A DNA stretch of 64,000 nt from Antedon mediterranea. Lineage: Eukaryota > Echinodermata > Crinoidea > Comatulida > Antedonidae. Position 1 is the stretch's first letter. Each line of letters begins with the position of its first letter. Where the stretch lies: the NCBI RefSeq assembly GCF_964355755.1, contig NC_092676.1:12508288-12572287 (forward strand), read 5' to 3'. Position numbers and translations under genes: made by a program. Below, one piece after another: positions 34,541-48,500 of this stretch. Below the pieces are notes generated by a model. It was not told the DNA's origin, ran no database searches, and saw only the letters and a list, made by a program, of their open reading frames with translations.

Positions 34541-36598
34541 CAAATCGCATTTGGAGACGTTTTAGACCATTTTGTGCATTTCGATGAAACTTGGTTACAC
34601 AAAAACATCAAAGTGCTTAAAATCACATTTGAAACCGTTTTAGAGCATTTTTAGCATTTCGATAATACTTTTCACACAAAACATCAAAGTGTACAAAATA
34701 GCTTCAAATCGCATTTGGAGACGTTTTAGACCATTTTGTGCATTTCGATGAAACTTGGTTACACAAAAACATCAAAGTGCTTAAAATCACATTTGAAACC
34801 GTTTTAGACCATTTTGAGCATTTCGATAAAACTTTTCACACAAAAAAATCAAAGTGCACAAAATAGCTTCAAATCGCATTTGGGGACGTTTTAGACTATT
34901 TTGTGCATTTCGAAAAAAATTGTTAACATAAAAAGACCAAAGTGTTTAGAATATCTCCAAATCGCATTTGGAGACGTTTTAAACCATTTTGTGCATTTCG
35001 ATGGAACTTGGTTACACAAAAACATCAAAGTGCTTAAAATCACATTTAAAACCGTTTTAGAGCATTTTTAGCATTTCGATAAAACTTTTCACACAAAAAC
35101 ATCAAAGTGTACAAAATAGCTTCAAATCGCATTTAGAGAGGTTTTAGACAATTTTGTGCATTTCGATAAAACTTTTCACACAAAAACATCAAAGTGTACA
35201 AAATAGCTTCAAATTGCATTTAGAGACGTTTTAGACCATTTTGTGCATTTCGATAAAACTTTTCACACAAAAACATCAAATTGCACAAAATCGTTTTAAA
35301 CCATTTTAAATCGTTTTAAACCATTTTGAGCATGTCGATAAAACTTTTCACAAAAAACATCAAAGTGCACAGAATAGCTTCAAATTGCATTTGGAGACGT
35401 TTTAGAGCATTTTGTGCATTTCGATAAAATGTGTTAACATAAAAAGACCAAAGTGTTTAGAATATCTTCAAATCACATTTGGAGACGTTTTAGACCATTT
35501 TTTGCATTTCGATGAAACTTGGTTACACAAAAACATCAAAGTGCTTAAAATCACATTTGAAACCGTTTTAGAGCATTTTGAGCATTTCGATAAAACTTTT
35601 CACACAAAAACATCAAAGTGTACAAAATAGCTTCAAATCGCATTTAGAGACGTTTTAGACCATTTTTTGCATTTCGATGAAACTTGGTTACACAAAAACA
35701 TCAAAGTGCTTAAAATCACATTTAAAACCGTTTTAGAGCATTTTTAGCATTTCGATAAAACTTTTCACACAAAAACATCAAAGTGTACAAAATAGCTTCA
35801 AATCGCATTTAGAGAGGTTTTAGACAATTTTGTGCATTTCGATAAAACTTTTCACACAAAAACATCAAAGTGTACAAAATAGCTTCAAATTGCATTTAGA
35901 GACGTTTTAGACCATTTTGTGCATTTCGATAAAACTTTTCACACAAAAACATCAAATTGCACAAAATCGTTTTAAACCATTTTAAATCGTTTTAAACCAT
36001 TTTGAGCATTTCGATAAAACTTTTCACAAAAAACATCAAAGTGCACAGAATAGCTTCAAATTGCATTTGGAGACGTTTTAGAGCATTTTGTGCATTTCGA
36101 TAAAATGTGTTAACATAAAAAGACCAAAGTGTTTAGAATATCTTCAAATCACATTTGGAGACGTTTTAGACCATTTTTTGCATTTCGATGAAACTTGGTT
36201 ACACAAAAACATCAAAGTGCTTAAAATTACATTTGAAACCGTTTTAGAGCATTTTGAGCATTTCGATAAAACTTTTCACACAAAAACATCAAAGTGTACA
36301 AAATAGCTTCAAATCGCATTTAGAGACGTTTTAGACCATTTTGTGCATTTCGAAAAAATTTGTTAACATAAAAAGACCAAAGTGTTTAGAATATCTCCAA
36401 ATCGCATTTGGAGACGTTTTAGACCATTTTGTGCATTTCGATGAAACTTGGTTACACAAAAACATCAAAGTGCTTAAAATCACATTTGAAACCGTTTTAG
36501 AGCATTTTTAGCATTTCGATAATACTTTTCACACAAAAACATCAAAGTGTACAAAATAGCTTCAAATCGCATTTGGAGACGTTTTAGACCATTTTGTG
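34541..36598 (+). repeat. ~2.06-kb duplicated segment, second copy, spanning the 34-kb boundary
   Basis: This is the sister of 31335-33392. The boundary between the two 34-kb copies (about 35623) falls inside it, in an A unit of the second 676-bp repeat. A repeat present on both sides of the boundary is a plausible substrate for the unequal exchange that could have produced the 34-kb period. Confidence 0.8.
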
Positions 36599-39500
36599 CA
36601 TTTCGATGAAACTTGGTTACACAAAAACATCAAAGTGCTTAAAATCACATTTGAAACCGTTTTAGACCATTTTGAGCATTTCGATAAAACTTTTCACACA
36701 AAAAAATCAAAGTGCACAAAATAGCTTCAAATCGCATTTGGAGACGTTTTAGACTATTTTGTGCATTTTGAAAAAATTTGTTAACATAAAAAGACCAAAG
36801 TGTTTAGAATATCTCCAAATCGCATTTGGAGACGTTTTAAACCATTTTGTGCATTTCGATGGAACTTGGTTACACAAAAACATCAAAGTGCTTAAAATCA
36901 CATTTAAAACCGTTTTAGAGCATTTTGAGCATTTCGATAAAACTTTTCACACAAAAACATCAAAGTGTACAAAATAGCTTCAAATCGCATTTAGAGAGGT
37001 TTTAGACCATTTTGTGCATTTCGATAAAACTTTACACACAAAAACATCAAAGTGTACAAAATAGCTTCAAATCGCATTTAGAGAGGTTTTAGACCATTTT
37101 GTGCATTTCGATAAAACTTTTCACACAAAAACATCAAATTGCACAAAATAGCTTAATATCGTGTTTGAAAACGTTTTAAACCATTTTGAGCATGTCGATA
37201 AAACTTTTCACACAAAAATATCAAAGCGCACAGAATATCTTCAAATCGCATTTAGAGACGTTTTAGACCATTTTGTGCATTTCGAAAAAATTTGTTAACA
37301 TAAAATGACCAAAGTGTTTAGAATATCTCCAAATCGCATTTGGAGACGTTTTAGACCATTTTGTGCATTTCGATGAAACTTGATTACACAAAAACATCAA
37401 AGTGCTTAAAATCACATTTAAAACCGTTTTAGAGCGTTTTGAGCATTTCGATAAACTTTTCACACAAAAACATCAAAGTGCACAAAATAGCTTCAAATCG
37501 CATTTAGAGATGTTTTAGACCATTTTGTGCATTTCGATAAAACTTTTCACACAAAAACATCAAATTGCACAAAAAAGCTTAATACCGTGTTTGAAATCGT
37601 TTTAAACCAATTTCAGCATGTCGAAAAAACTTTTCACACAAAAACATCAAAGTGCACAGAATATCTTCAAATCGCATTTAGAGACGTTTTAGACCATTTT
37701 GTGCATTTCGAAAAAATTTGTTAACATAAAAAGACCAAAGTGTTTAGAATATCTCCAAATCGCATTTGGAGACGTTTTAGACCATTTTGTGCATTTCGAT
37801 GAAACTTGGTTACACAAAAACATCAAAGTGCTTAAAATCACATTTGAAACCGTTTTAGAGCATTTTGAGCATTTCGATAAAACTTTTCACACAAAAACAT
37901 CAAAGTGTACAAAATAGCTTCAAATCACATTTGAAACCGTTTTAGACCATTTTGAGTATTTCGATAAAACTTTTCACACAAAAACATCAAAGTGTACAAA
38001 ATAGCTTCAAATCGCATTTGGAGACGTTTTAGACCATTTTGTGCATTTCGATGAAACTTGGTTACACAAAAACATCAAAGTGCTTAAAATCACATTTGAA
38101 ACCGTTTTAGAGCATTTTTAGCATTTCGATAATACTTTTCACACAAAAACATCAAGGTGTACAAAATAGCTTCAAATCGCATTTGGAGACGTTTTAGACC
38201 ATTTTGTGCATTTCGATGAAACTTGGTTACACAAAAACATCAAAGTGCTTAAAATCACATTTGAAATCGTTTTAGACCATTTTGAGCATTTCGATAAAAC
38301 TTTTCACACAAAAAAATCAAAGTGCACAAAATACCTTCAAATCGCATTTGGAGACGTTTTAGACTATTTTGTGCATTTCGAAAAAATTTGTTAACATAAA
38401 AAGACCAAAGTGTTTAGAATATCTCCAAATCGCATTTGGAGACGTTTTAAATCATTTTGTGCATTTCGATGGAACTTGGTTACACAAAAACATCAAAGTG
38501 CTTAAAATCACATTTAAAACCGTTTTAGAGCATTTTGAGCATTTCGATAAAACTTTTCACACAAAAACATCAAAGTGTACAAAATAGCTTCAAATCGCAT
38601 TTAGAGAGGTTTTAGACCATTTTGTGCATTTCGATAAAACTTTACACACAAAAACATCAAAGTGTACAAAATAGCTTCAAATCGCATTTAGAGACGTTTT
38701 AGACCATTTTGTGCATTTCGATAAAACTTTTCACACAAAAACATCAAATTGCACAAAATAGCTTAATATCGTGTTTGAAAACGTTTTAAACCATTTTGAG
38801 CATGTCGATAAAACTTTTCACACAAAAATATCAAAGTGCACAGAATATCTTCAAATCGCATTTAGAGACGTTTTAGACCATTTTGTGCATTTCGAAAAAA
38901 TTTGTTAACATAAAAAGACCAAAGTGTTTAGAATATCTCCAAATCGCATTTGGAGACGTTTTAGACCATTTTGTGCATTTCGATGAAACTTGGTTACATA
39001 AAAACATCAAAGTGCTTAAAATCACATTTAAAACCGTTTTAGAGCGTTTTGAGCATTTCGATAAACTTTTCACACAAAAACATCAAAGTGCACAAAATAG
39101 CTTCAAATCGCATTTAGAGATGTTTTAGACCATTTTGTGCATTTCGAAAAAACTTTTCACACAAAAACATCAAATTGCACACAATAGCTTAATACCGTGT
39201 GTGAAATCGTTTTAAACCATTTTGAGCATGTCGATAAAACTTTTCACACAAAAACATCAAAGTGCACAGAATATCTTCAAATCGCATATAGAGACGTTTT
39301 AGACCATTTTGTGCATTTCGAAAAAATTTTTTAACATTAAAAGACCAATGTGTTTAGAATATCTCCAAATCGCATTTGGAGACGTTTTAGACCATTTTGT
39401 GCATTTCGATGAAACTTGGTTACACAAAAACATCAAAGTGCTTAAAATCACATTTGAAACCGTTTTAGAGCATTTTGAGCATTTCGATAAAACTTTTCAC

Positions 39501-41343
39501 ACAAAAACATCAAAGTGTACAAAATAGCTTCAAATCACATTTGAAACCGTTTTAGACCATTTTGAGCATTTCGATAAAACTTTTCACACAAAAACATCAA
39601 AGTGTACAAAATGGCTTCAAATCGCATTTGGAGACGTTTTAGAGCATTTTGAGCATTTCGATAAAACTTTTCACACAAAAACATCAAAGTGTACAAAATA
39701 ACTTCAAATCGCATTTAGAGACGTTTTAGACCATTTTGTGCATTTTGATAAAACTTTTCACACAAAAACATCAAATTGCACAAAATAGCTTAATATCGTG
39801 TTTGAAAACGTTTTAAACCATTTTGAGCATGTCGATAAAACTTTTCACATAAAAATATCAAAGTGCACAGAATAGCTTCAAATCGCATTTGGAGACGTTT
39901 TAGACCATTTTGTGCATTTTGATAAAACTTTTCACACAAAAACATCAAATTGCACAAAATAGCTTAATATCGTGTTTGAAAACGTTTTAAACCATTTTGA
40001 GCATGTCGATAAAACTTTTCACTCAAAAATATCAAAGTGCACAGAATATCTTCAAATCGCATTTAGAGACGTTTTAGACCATTTTGTGCATTTCGAAAAA
40101 ATTTGTTAACATAAAAAGACCAAAGTGTTTAGAATATCTCCAAATCGCATTTGGAGACGTTTTAAACCATTTTGTGCATTTCGATGGAACTTGGTTACAC
40201 AAAAACATCAAAGTGCTTAAAATCACATTTAAAACCGTTTTAGAGCATTTTGAGCATTTCGATAAAACTTTTCACACAAAAACATCAAAGTGTACAAAAT
40301 AGCTTCAAATCGCATTTAGAGAGGTTTTAGACCATTTTGTGCATTTCGATAAAACTTTACACACAAAAACATCAAAGTGTACAAAATAGCTTCAAATCGC
40401 ATTTAGAGACGTTTTAGACCATTTTGTGCATTTCGATAAAACTTTTCACACAAAAACATCAAATTGCACAAAATAGCTTAATATCGTGTTTAAAACCGTT
40501 TTTACCATTTTGAGCATTTCGATAAACTTTTCACACAAAAACATCAAAGTGCACAAAATAGCTTCAAATCGCATTTAGAGATGTTTTAGAACATTTTGTG
40601 CATTTCGATAAAATTTTTCACACAAAAACATCAAATTGCACAAAAAACCTTAATACCGTGTTTGAAATCGTTTTAAACCAATTTGAGCATGTCGATAAAA
40701 CTTTTCACACAAAAACATCAAAGTGCACAGAATATCTTCAAATCGCATTTAGAGACGTTTTAGACCATTTTGGGCATTTCGATGAAACTTGGTTACACAA
40801 ATACATAAAAGTGCTTAAAATCACATTTAAAACCGTTTTAGAGCATTTTGAGCATTTCGATAAAACTTTTCACACAAAAACATCAAAGTGTACAAAATAG
40901 CTTCAAATCGCATTTAGAGAGGTTTTAGACCATTTTGTGCATTTCGATAAAACTTTTCACACAAAAACATCAAAGTGTACAAAATAACTTCAAATCGTAT
41001 TTTGAGACGTTTTAGACCATTTTGTGCATTTTGATAAAACTTTTCACACAAAAACATCAAATTGCACAAAATAGCTTAATATCGTGTTTGAAAACGTTTT
41101 AAACCATTTTGAGCATGTCGATAAAACTTTTCACACAAAAACATCAAATTGCACAAAATAGCTTAATATCGTGTTTGAAAACGTTTTAAACCATTTTGAG
41201 CATGTCGATAAAACTTTTCACACAAAAATATCAAAGTGCACAGAATATCTTCAAATCGCATTTAGAGACGTTTTAGACCATTTTGTGCATTTCGAAAAAA
41301 TTTGTTAACATAAAAAGACCAAAGTGTTTAGAATATCTCCAAA
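36599..41343 (+). repeat. Copy 2 counterpart of 2460-7204
   Basis: The unit order and rare variants (ataaaatgacc at 37302, atttcagcatg near 37610, gagtatttcg near 37952, tgtgtgaaatcg at 39197) are the same as in copy 1 at offset 34,139. It includes the D-E dimers at 39741 and 39915 and the D-D pair near 41040-41210. Confidence 0.88.
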
Positions 41344-44300
41344 TCGCATTTGGAGACGTTTTAGACCATTTTGTGTTTTTCGAAAAAACTTTTCACACAA
41401 AAACATCAAAGTGTACAAAATTGCTTCAAATCGCATTTGGAGACGTTTTAGACCATTTTGTGATTTTCGAAAAACTTTTCACACAAAAACATCAAAGTGT
41501 AGAAAATTGCTTCAAATCGCATTTAGAGACGTTTTAGACCATTTTGTGCATTTCGAAAAAATTTGTTAACATAAAAAGACCAAAGTGTTTAGAATATTTC
41601 CAAATCGCATTTGGAGACGTTTTAGACCATTTTGTGCATTTCGATGAAACTTGGTTACACAAAAACATCAAAGTGCTTAAAATCACATTTAAAACCGTTT
41701 TAGAGCGTTTTGAGCATTTCGATAAACTTTTCACACAAAAAAATCAAAGTGCACAAAATAGCATTTAGAGATGTTTTAGACCATTTTGTGCATTTCGATA
41801 AAACTTTTCACACAAAAACATCAAATTGCACAAAAAAGCTTAATACCGTGTTTGAAATCGTTTTAAACCAATTTGAGCATGTCGATAAAACTTTTCACAC
41901 AAAAACATCAAAGTGCACAGAATATCTTCAAATCGCATTTAGAGACGTTTTAGACCATTTTGTGCATTTCGAAAAAATTTGTTAACATAAAAAGACCAAA
42001 GTGTTTAGAATATCTCCAAATCGCATTTGGAGACGTTTTAAACCATTTTGTGCATTTCGATGGAACTTGGTTACACAAAAACATCAAAGTGCTTAAAATC
42101 ACATTTGAAACCGTTTTAGAGCATTTTTAGCATTTCGATAATACTTTTCACACAAAAACATCAAAGTGCACAAAATAGCTTCAAATCGCATTTAGAGATG
42201 TTTTAGACCATTTTGTGCATTTCGATAAAACTTTTCACACAAAAACATCAAATTGCACAAAATAGCTTAATACCGTGTTTGAAATCATTTTAAACCATTT
42301 TGAGCATGTCGATAAAACTTTTCACACAAAAACATCAAAGTTTTTAGAATATCTCCAAATCGCATTTGGAGACGTTTTAGACCATTTTGTGCATTTCGAT
42401 GAAACTTGGTTACACAAAAACATCAAAGTGCTTAAAATCACATTTGAAACCGTTTTAGAGCATTTTGAGCATTTCGATAAAACTTTTCAAACAAAAACAT
42501 CAAAGTGTACAAAATAGCTTCAAATCACATTTGAAACCGTTTTAGACCATTTTGAGCATTTCGATAAAACTTTTCACACAAAAACATCAAAGTGTACAAA
42601 ATAACTTCAAATCGCATTTGGAGACGTTTTAGACCATTTTGTGCATTTCGATAAAACTTTTCACACAAAAACATCAAATTGCACAAAATAGCTTAATATC
42701 GTGTTTAAAACCGTTTTTACCATTTTGAGCATTTCGATAAACTTTTCACACAAAAACATCAAAGTGCTTAAAATCACATTTGAAAGCGTTTTAGAGCATT
42801 TTTAGCATTTCGATAATACTTTTCACACAAAAACATCAAAGTGTACAGAATAGCTTCAAATCGCATTTGGAGACGTTTTAGACCATTTTGTGCATTTCGA
42901 TGAAACTTGGTTACACAAAAACATCAAAGTGCTTAAAATCACATTTGAAACCGTTTTAGAGCATTTTTAGCATTTCGATAATACTTTTCACACAAAAACA
43001 TCAAAGTGCACAAAATAGCTTCAAATCGCATTTAGAGATGTTTTAGACCATTTTGTGCATTTCGATAAAACTTTTCACACAAAAACATCAAATTGCACAA
43101 AATAGCTTAATACCGTGTTTGAAATCATTTTAAACCATTTTGAGCATGTCGATAAAACTTTTCACACAAAAACATCAAAGTTTTTAGAATATTTCCAAAT
43201 CGCATTTGGAGACGTTTTAGACCATTTTGTGCATTTCGATGAAACTTGGTTACACAAAAACATCAAAGTGCTTAAAATCACATTTGAAACCGTTTTAGAG
43301 CATTTTGAGCATTTCGATAAAACTTTTCAAACAAAAACATCAAAGTGTACAAAATAGCTTCAAATCACATTTGAAACCGTTTTAGACCATTTTGAGCATT
43401 TCGATAAAACTTTTCACACAAAAACATCAAAGTGTACAAAATAGCTTCAAATCGCATTTGGAGACGTTTTAGACCATTTTTTGCATTTCGATGAAACTTG
43501 GTTACACAAAAACATCAAAGTGCTTAAAATCACATTTGAAACCGTTTTAGAGCATTTTGAGCATTTCGATAAAACTTTTCACACAAAAACATCAAAGTGT
43601 ACAAAATAGCTTCAAATCGCATTTAGAGACGTTTTAGACCATTTTGTGCATTTCGAAAAAATTTGTTAACATAAAAAGACCAAAGTGTTTAGAATATCTC
43701 CAAATCGCATTTGGAGACGTTTTAGACCATTTTGTGCATTTCGATGAAACTTGGTTACACAAAAACATCAAAGTGCTTAAAATCACATTTGAAACCGTTT
43801 TAGAGCATTTTTAGCATTTCGATAATACTTTTCACACAAAAACATCAAAGTGTACAAAATAGCTTCAAATCGCATTTGGAGACGTTTTAGACCATTTTGT
43901 GCATTTCGATGAAAGTTGGTTACACAAAAACATCAAAGTGCTTAAAATCACATTTGAAACCGTTTTAGACCATTTTGAGCATTTCGATAAAACTTTTCAC
44001 ACAAAAAAATCAAAGTGCACAAAATAGCTTCAAATCGCATTTGGAGACGTTTTAGACTATTTTGTGCATTTTGAAAAAATTTGTTAACATAAAAAGACCA
44101 AAGTGTTTAGAATATCTCCAAATCGCATTTGGAGACGTTTTAAACCATTTTGTGCATTTCGATGGAACTTGGTTACACAAAAACATCAAAGTGCTTAAAA
44201 TCACATTTAAAACCGTTTTAGAGCATTTTGAGCATTTCGATAAAACTTTTCACACAAAAACATCAAAGTGCACAAAATAGCTTCAAATCACATTTGAAAC

Positions 44301-45585
44301 CGTTTTAGAGCATTTTTAGCATTTCGATAAAACTTTTCACACAAAAACATCAAAGTGTACAAAATAGCTTCAAATCGCATTTAGAGAGGTTTTAGACAAT
44401 TTTGTGCATTTCGATAAAACTTTTCACACAAAAACATCAAAGTGTACAAAATAGCTTCAAATTGCATTTAGAGACGTTTTAGACCATTTTGTGCATTTCG
44501 ATAAAACTTTTCACACAAAAACATCAAATTGCACAAAATCGTTTTAAACCATTTTAAATCGTTTTAAACCATTTTGAGCATGTCGATAAAACTTTTCACA
44601 AAAAACATCAAAGTGCACAGAATAGCTTCAAATTGCATTTGGAGACGTTTTAGAGCATTTTGTGCATTTCGATAAAATGTGTTAACATAAAAAGACCAAA
44701 GTGTTTAGAATATCTTCAAATCACATTTGGAGACGTTTTAGACCATTTTTTGCATTTCGATGAAACTTGGTTACACAAAAACATCAAAGTGCTTAAAATC
44801 ACATTTGAAACCGTTTTAGAGCATTTTGAGCATTTCGATAAAACTTTTCACACAAAAACATCAAAGTGTACAAAATAGCTTCAAATCGCATTTAGAGACG
44901 TTTTAGACCATTTTTTGCATTTCGATGAAACTTGGTTACACAAAAACATCAAAGTGCTTAAAATCACATTTAAAACCGTTTTAGAGCATTTTTAGCATTT
45001 CGATAAAACTTTTCACACAAAAACATCAAAGTGTACAAAATAGCTTCAAATCGCATTTAGAGAGGTTTTAGACAATTTTGTGCATTTCGATAAAACTTTT
45101 CACACAAAAACATCAAAGTGTACAAAATAGCTTCAAATTGCATTTAGAGACGTTTTAGACCATTTTGTGCATTTCGATAAAACTTTTCACACAAAAACAT
45201 CAAATTGCACAAAATCGTTTTAAACCATTTTAAATCGTTTTAAACCATTTTGAGCATTTCGATAAAACTTTTCACAAAAAACATCAAAGTGCACAGAATA
45301 GCTTCAAATTGCATTTGGAGACGTTTTAGAGCATTTTGTGCATTTCGATAAAATGTGTTAACATAAAAAGACCAAAGTGTTTAGAATATCTTCAAATCAC
45401 ATTTGGAGACGTTTTAGACCATTTTTTGCATTTCGATGAAACTTGGTTACACAAAAACATCAAAGTGCTTAAAATCACATTTGAAACCGTTTTAGAGCAT
45501 TTTGAGCATTTCGATAAAACTTTTCACACAAAAACATCAAAGTGTACAAAATAGCTTCAAATCGCATTTAGAGACGTTTTAGACC
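41344..45585 (+). repeat. Copy 2 counterpart of 7205-11446
   Basis: This includes the 10-bp-deleted F unit (41762), the 840-bp duplication (42064-43443) and the 676-bp duplication with markers at 44536 and 45212. I saw no difference from copy 1 in the lines compared. Confidence 0.88.
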
Positions 45586-48500
45586 ATTTTGTGCATTTCG
45601 AAAAAATTTGTTAACATAAAAAGACCAAAGTGTTTAGAATATCTCCAAATCGCATTTGGAGACGTTTTAGACCATTTTGTGCATTTCGATGAAACTTGGT
45701 TACACAAAAACATCAAAGTGCTTAAAATCACATTTGAAACCGTTTTAGAACATTTTTAGCATTTCGATAATACTTTTCACACAAAAACATCAAAGTGTAC
45801 AAAATAGCTTCAAATCGCATTTGGAGACGTTTTAGACCATTTTGTGCATTTCGATGAAAGTTGGTTACACAAAAACATCAAAGTGCTTAAAATCACATTT
45901 GAAACCGTTTTAGACCATTTTGAGCATTTCGATAAAACTTTTCACACAAAAAAATCAAAGTGCACAAAATAGCTTCAAATCGCATTTGGAGACGTTTTAG
46001 ACTATTTTGTGCATTTTGAAAAAATTTGTTAACATAAAAAGACCAAAGTGTTTAGAATATCTCCAAATCGCATTTGGAGACGTTTTAAACCATTTTGTGC
46101 ATTTCGATGGAACTTGGTTACACAAAAACATCAAAGTGCTTAAAATCACATTTAAAACCGTTTTAGAGCATTTTGAGCATTTCGATAAAACTTTTCACAC
46201 AAAAACATCAAAGTGTACAAAATAGCTTCAAATCGCATTTAGAGACATTTTAGACCATTTTGTGCATTTCGATAAAACTTTTCACACAAAAACATCAAAT
46301 TGCACAAATAGCTTAATACCGTGTTTGAAATCGTTTTAAACCATTTTGAGCATGTCGATAAAACTTTTCACAAAAAAACATCAAAGTGCACAGAATAGCT
46401 TCAAATCGCATTTGGAGACGTTTTAAACCATTTTGTGCATTTCGATAAAACTTTTCACATAAAAACAACAAAGTGTACAAAATAGCTTCAAATCGCATTT
46501 GGAGACGTTTTAGACCATTTTGTGCATTTCGATGAAACTTGGTTACACAAAAACATCAAAGTGCTTAAAATCACATTTGAAACCGTTTTAGAGCATTTTG
46601 AGCATTTCGATAAAACTTTTCACACAAAAACATCAAAGTGTACAAAATAGCTTCAAATCACATTTGAAACCGTTTTAGACCATATTGAGCATTTCGATAA
46701 AACTTTTCACACAAAAACATCAAAGTGTACAAAATAGCTTCAAATCGCATTTGGAGACGTTTTAGACCATTTTGTGTATTTCGATGAAACTTGGTTACAC
46801 AAAAACATCAAAGTGCTTAAAATCACATTTGAAAGCGTTTTAGAGCATTTTTAGCATTTCGATAATACTTTTCACACAAAAACATCAAAGTGTACAAAAT
46901 AGCTTCAAATCGCATTTGGAGACGTTTTAGACCATTTTGTGCATTTCGATGAAACTTGGTTACACAAAAACATCAAAGTGCTTAAAATCACATTTAAAAC
47001 AGTTTTAGAGCATTTTGAGCATTTCTATAAAACTTTTCACACAAAAACATCAAAGTGTACAAAATAGCTTCAAATCGCATTTAAAGAGGTTTTAGACCAT
47101 TTTGTGCATTTCGATAAAACTTTTCACACAAAAACATCAAAGTGTACAAAATAGCTTCAAATCGCATTTAGAGACGTTTTAGACCATCTTGTGCATTTCG
47201 ATAAAACTTTTCACACAAAAACATCAAATTGCACAAAATAGCTTAATATCGTGTTTGAAAACGTTTTAAACCATTTTGAGCATGTCGATAAAACTTTTCA
47301 CACAAAAATATCAAAGTGCACAGAATATCTTCAAATCGCATTTAGAGACGTTTTAGACCATTTTGTGCATTTCGAAAAAATTTGTTAACATAAAAAGACC
47401 AAAGTGTTTAGAATATCTCCAAATCGCATTTGGAGACGTTTTAGACCATTTTGTGCATTTCAATGAAACTTGGTTACACAAAAACATCAAAGTGCTTAAA
47501 ATCACATTTAAAACCGTTTTAGAGCGTTTTGAGCATTTCGATAAACTTTTCACACAAAAACATCAAAGTGCACAAAATAGCTTCAAATCGCATTTAGAGA
47601 TGTTTTAGACCATTTTGTGCATTTCGATAAAACTTTTCACACAAAAACATCAAATTGCACAAAAAAGCTTAATACCGTGTTTGAAATCGTTTTAAACCAA
47701 TTTGAGCATGTCGAAAAAACTTTTCACACAAAAACATCAAAGTGCACAGAATATCTTCAAATCGCATTTAGAGACGTTTTAGACCATTTTGTGCATTTCG
47801 AAAAAATTTGTTAACATAAAAAGACCAAAGTGTTTAGAATATCTCCAAATCGCATTTGGAGACGTTTTAGACCATTTTGTGCATTTCGATGAAACTTGGT
47901 TACACAAAAACATCAAAGTGCTTAAAATCACATTTGAAACCGTTTTAGAGCATTTTGAGCATTTCGATAAAACTTTTCACACAAAAACATCAAAGTGTAC
48001 AAAATAGCTTCAAATCACATTTGAAACCGTTTTAGACCATTTTGAGCATTTCGATAAAACTTTTCACACAAAAATATCAAAGTGTACAAAATAGCTTCAA
48101 ATCGCATTTGGAGACGTTTTAGACCATTTTGTGCATTTCGATGAAACTTGGTTACACAAAAACATCAAAGTGCTTAAAATCACATTTGAAACCGTTTTAG
48201 AGCATTTTTAGCATTTCGATAATACTTTTCACACAAAAACATCAAAGTGTACAAAATAGCTTCAAATCGCATTTGGAGACGTTTTAGACCATTTTGTGCA
48301 TTTCGATGAAACTTGGTTACACAAAAACATCAAAGTGCTTAAAATCACATTTGAAATCGTTTTAGACCATTTTGAGCATTTCGATAAAACTTTTCACACA
48401 AAAAAATCAAAGTGCACAAAATAGCTTCAAATCGCATTTGGAGACGTTTTAGACTATTTTGTGCATTTCGAAAAAATTTGTTAACATAAAAAGACCAAAG

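Larger units (their letters stand above)
1484..35622 (+). repeat. 34,139-bp higher-order repeat, copy 1 (complete)
   Basis: Each rare local variant in this interval recurs exactly 34,139 bp later. Examples are the 20-bp microduplication at 1825 and 35964, the 10-bp deletion at 7623 and 41762, the 14-bp deletion at 29616 and 63755, and the extra A near 21491 and 55630. The order of all unit classes is also preserved. The left edge lies in 1475-1484, where a C-type unit head switches to an A-type tail; the matching point in copy 2 is about 35614-35623. At about 400 units this is far longer than usual satellite higher-order repeats. It may be a recent segmental amplification or an assembly duplication. 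Confidence 0.93.
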
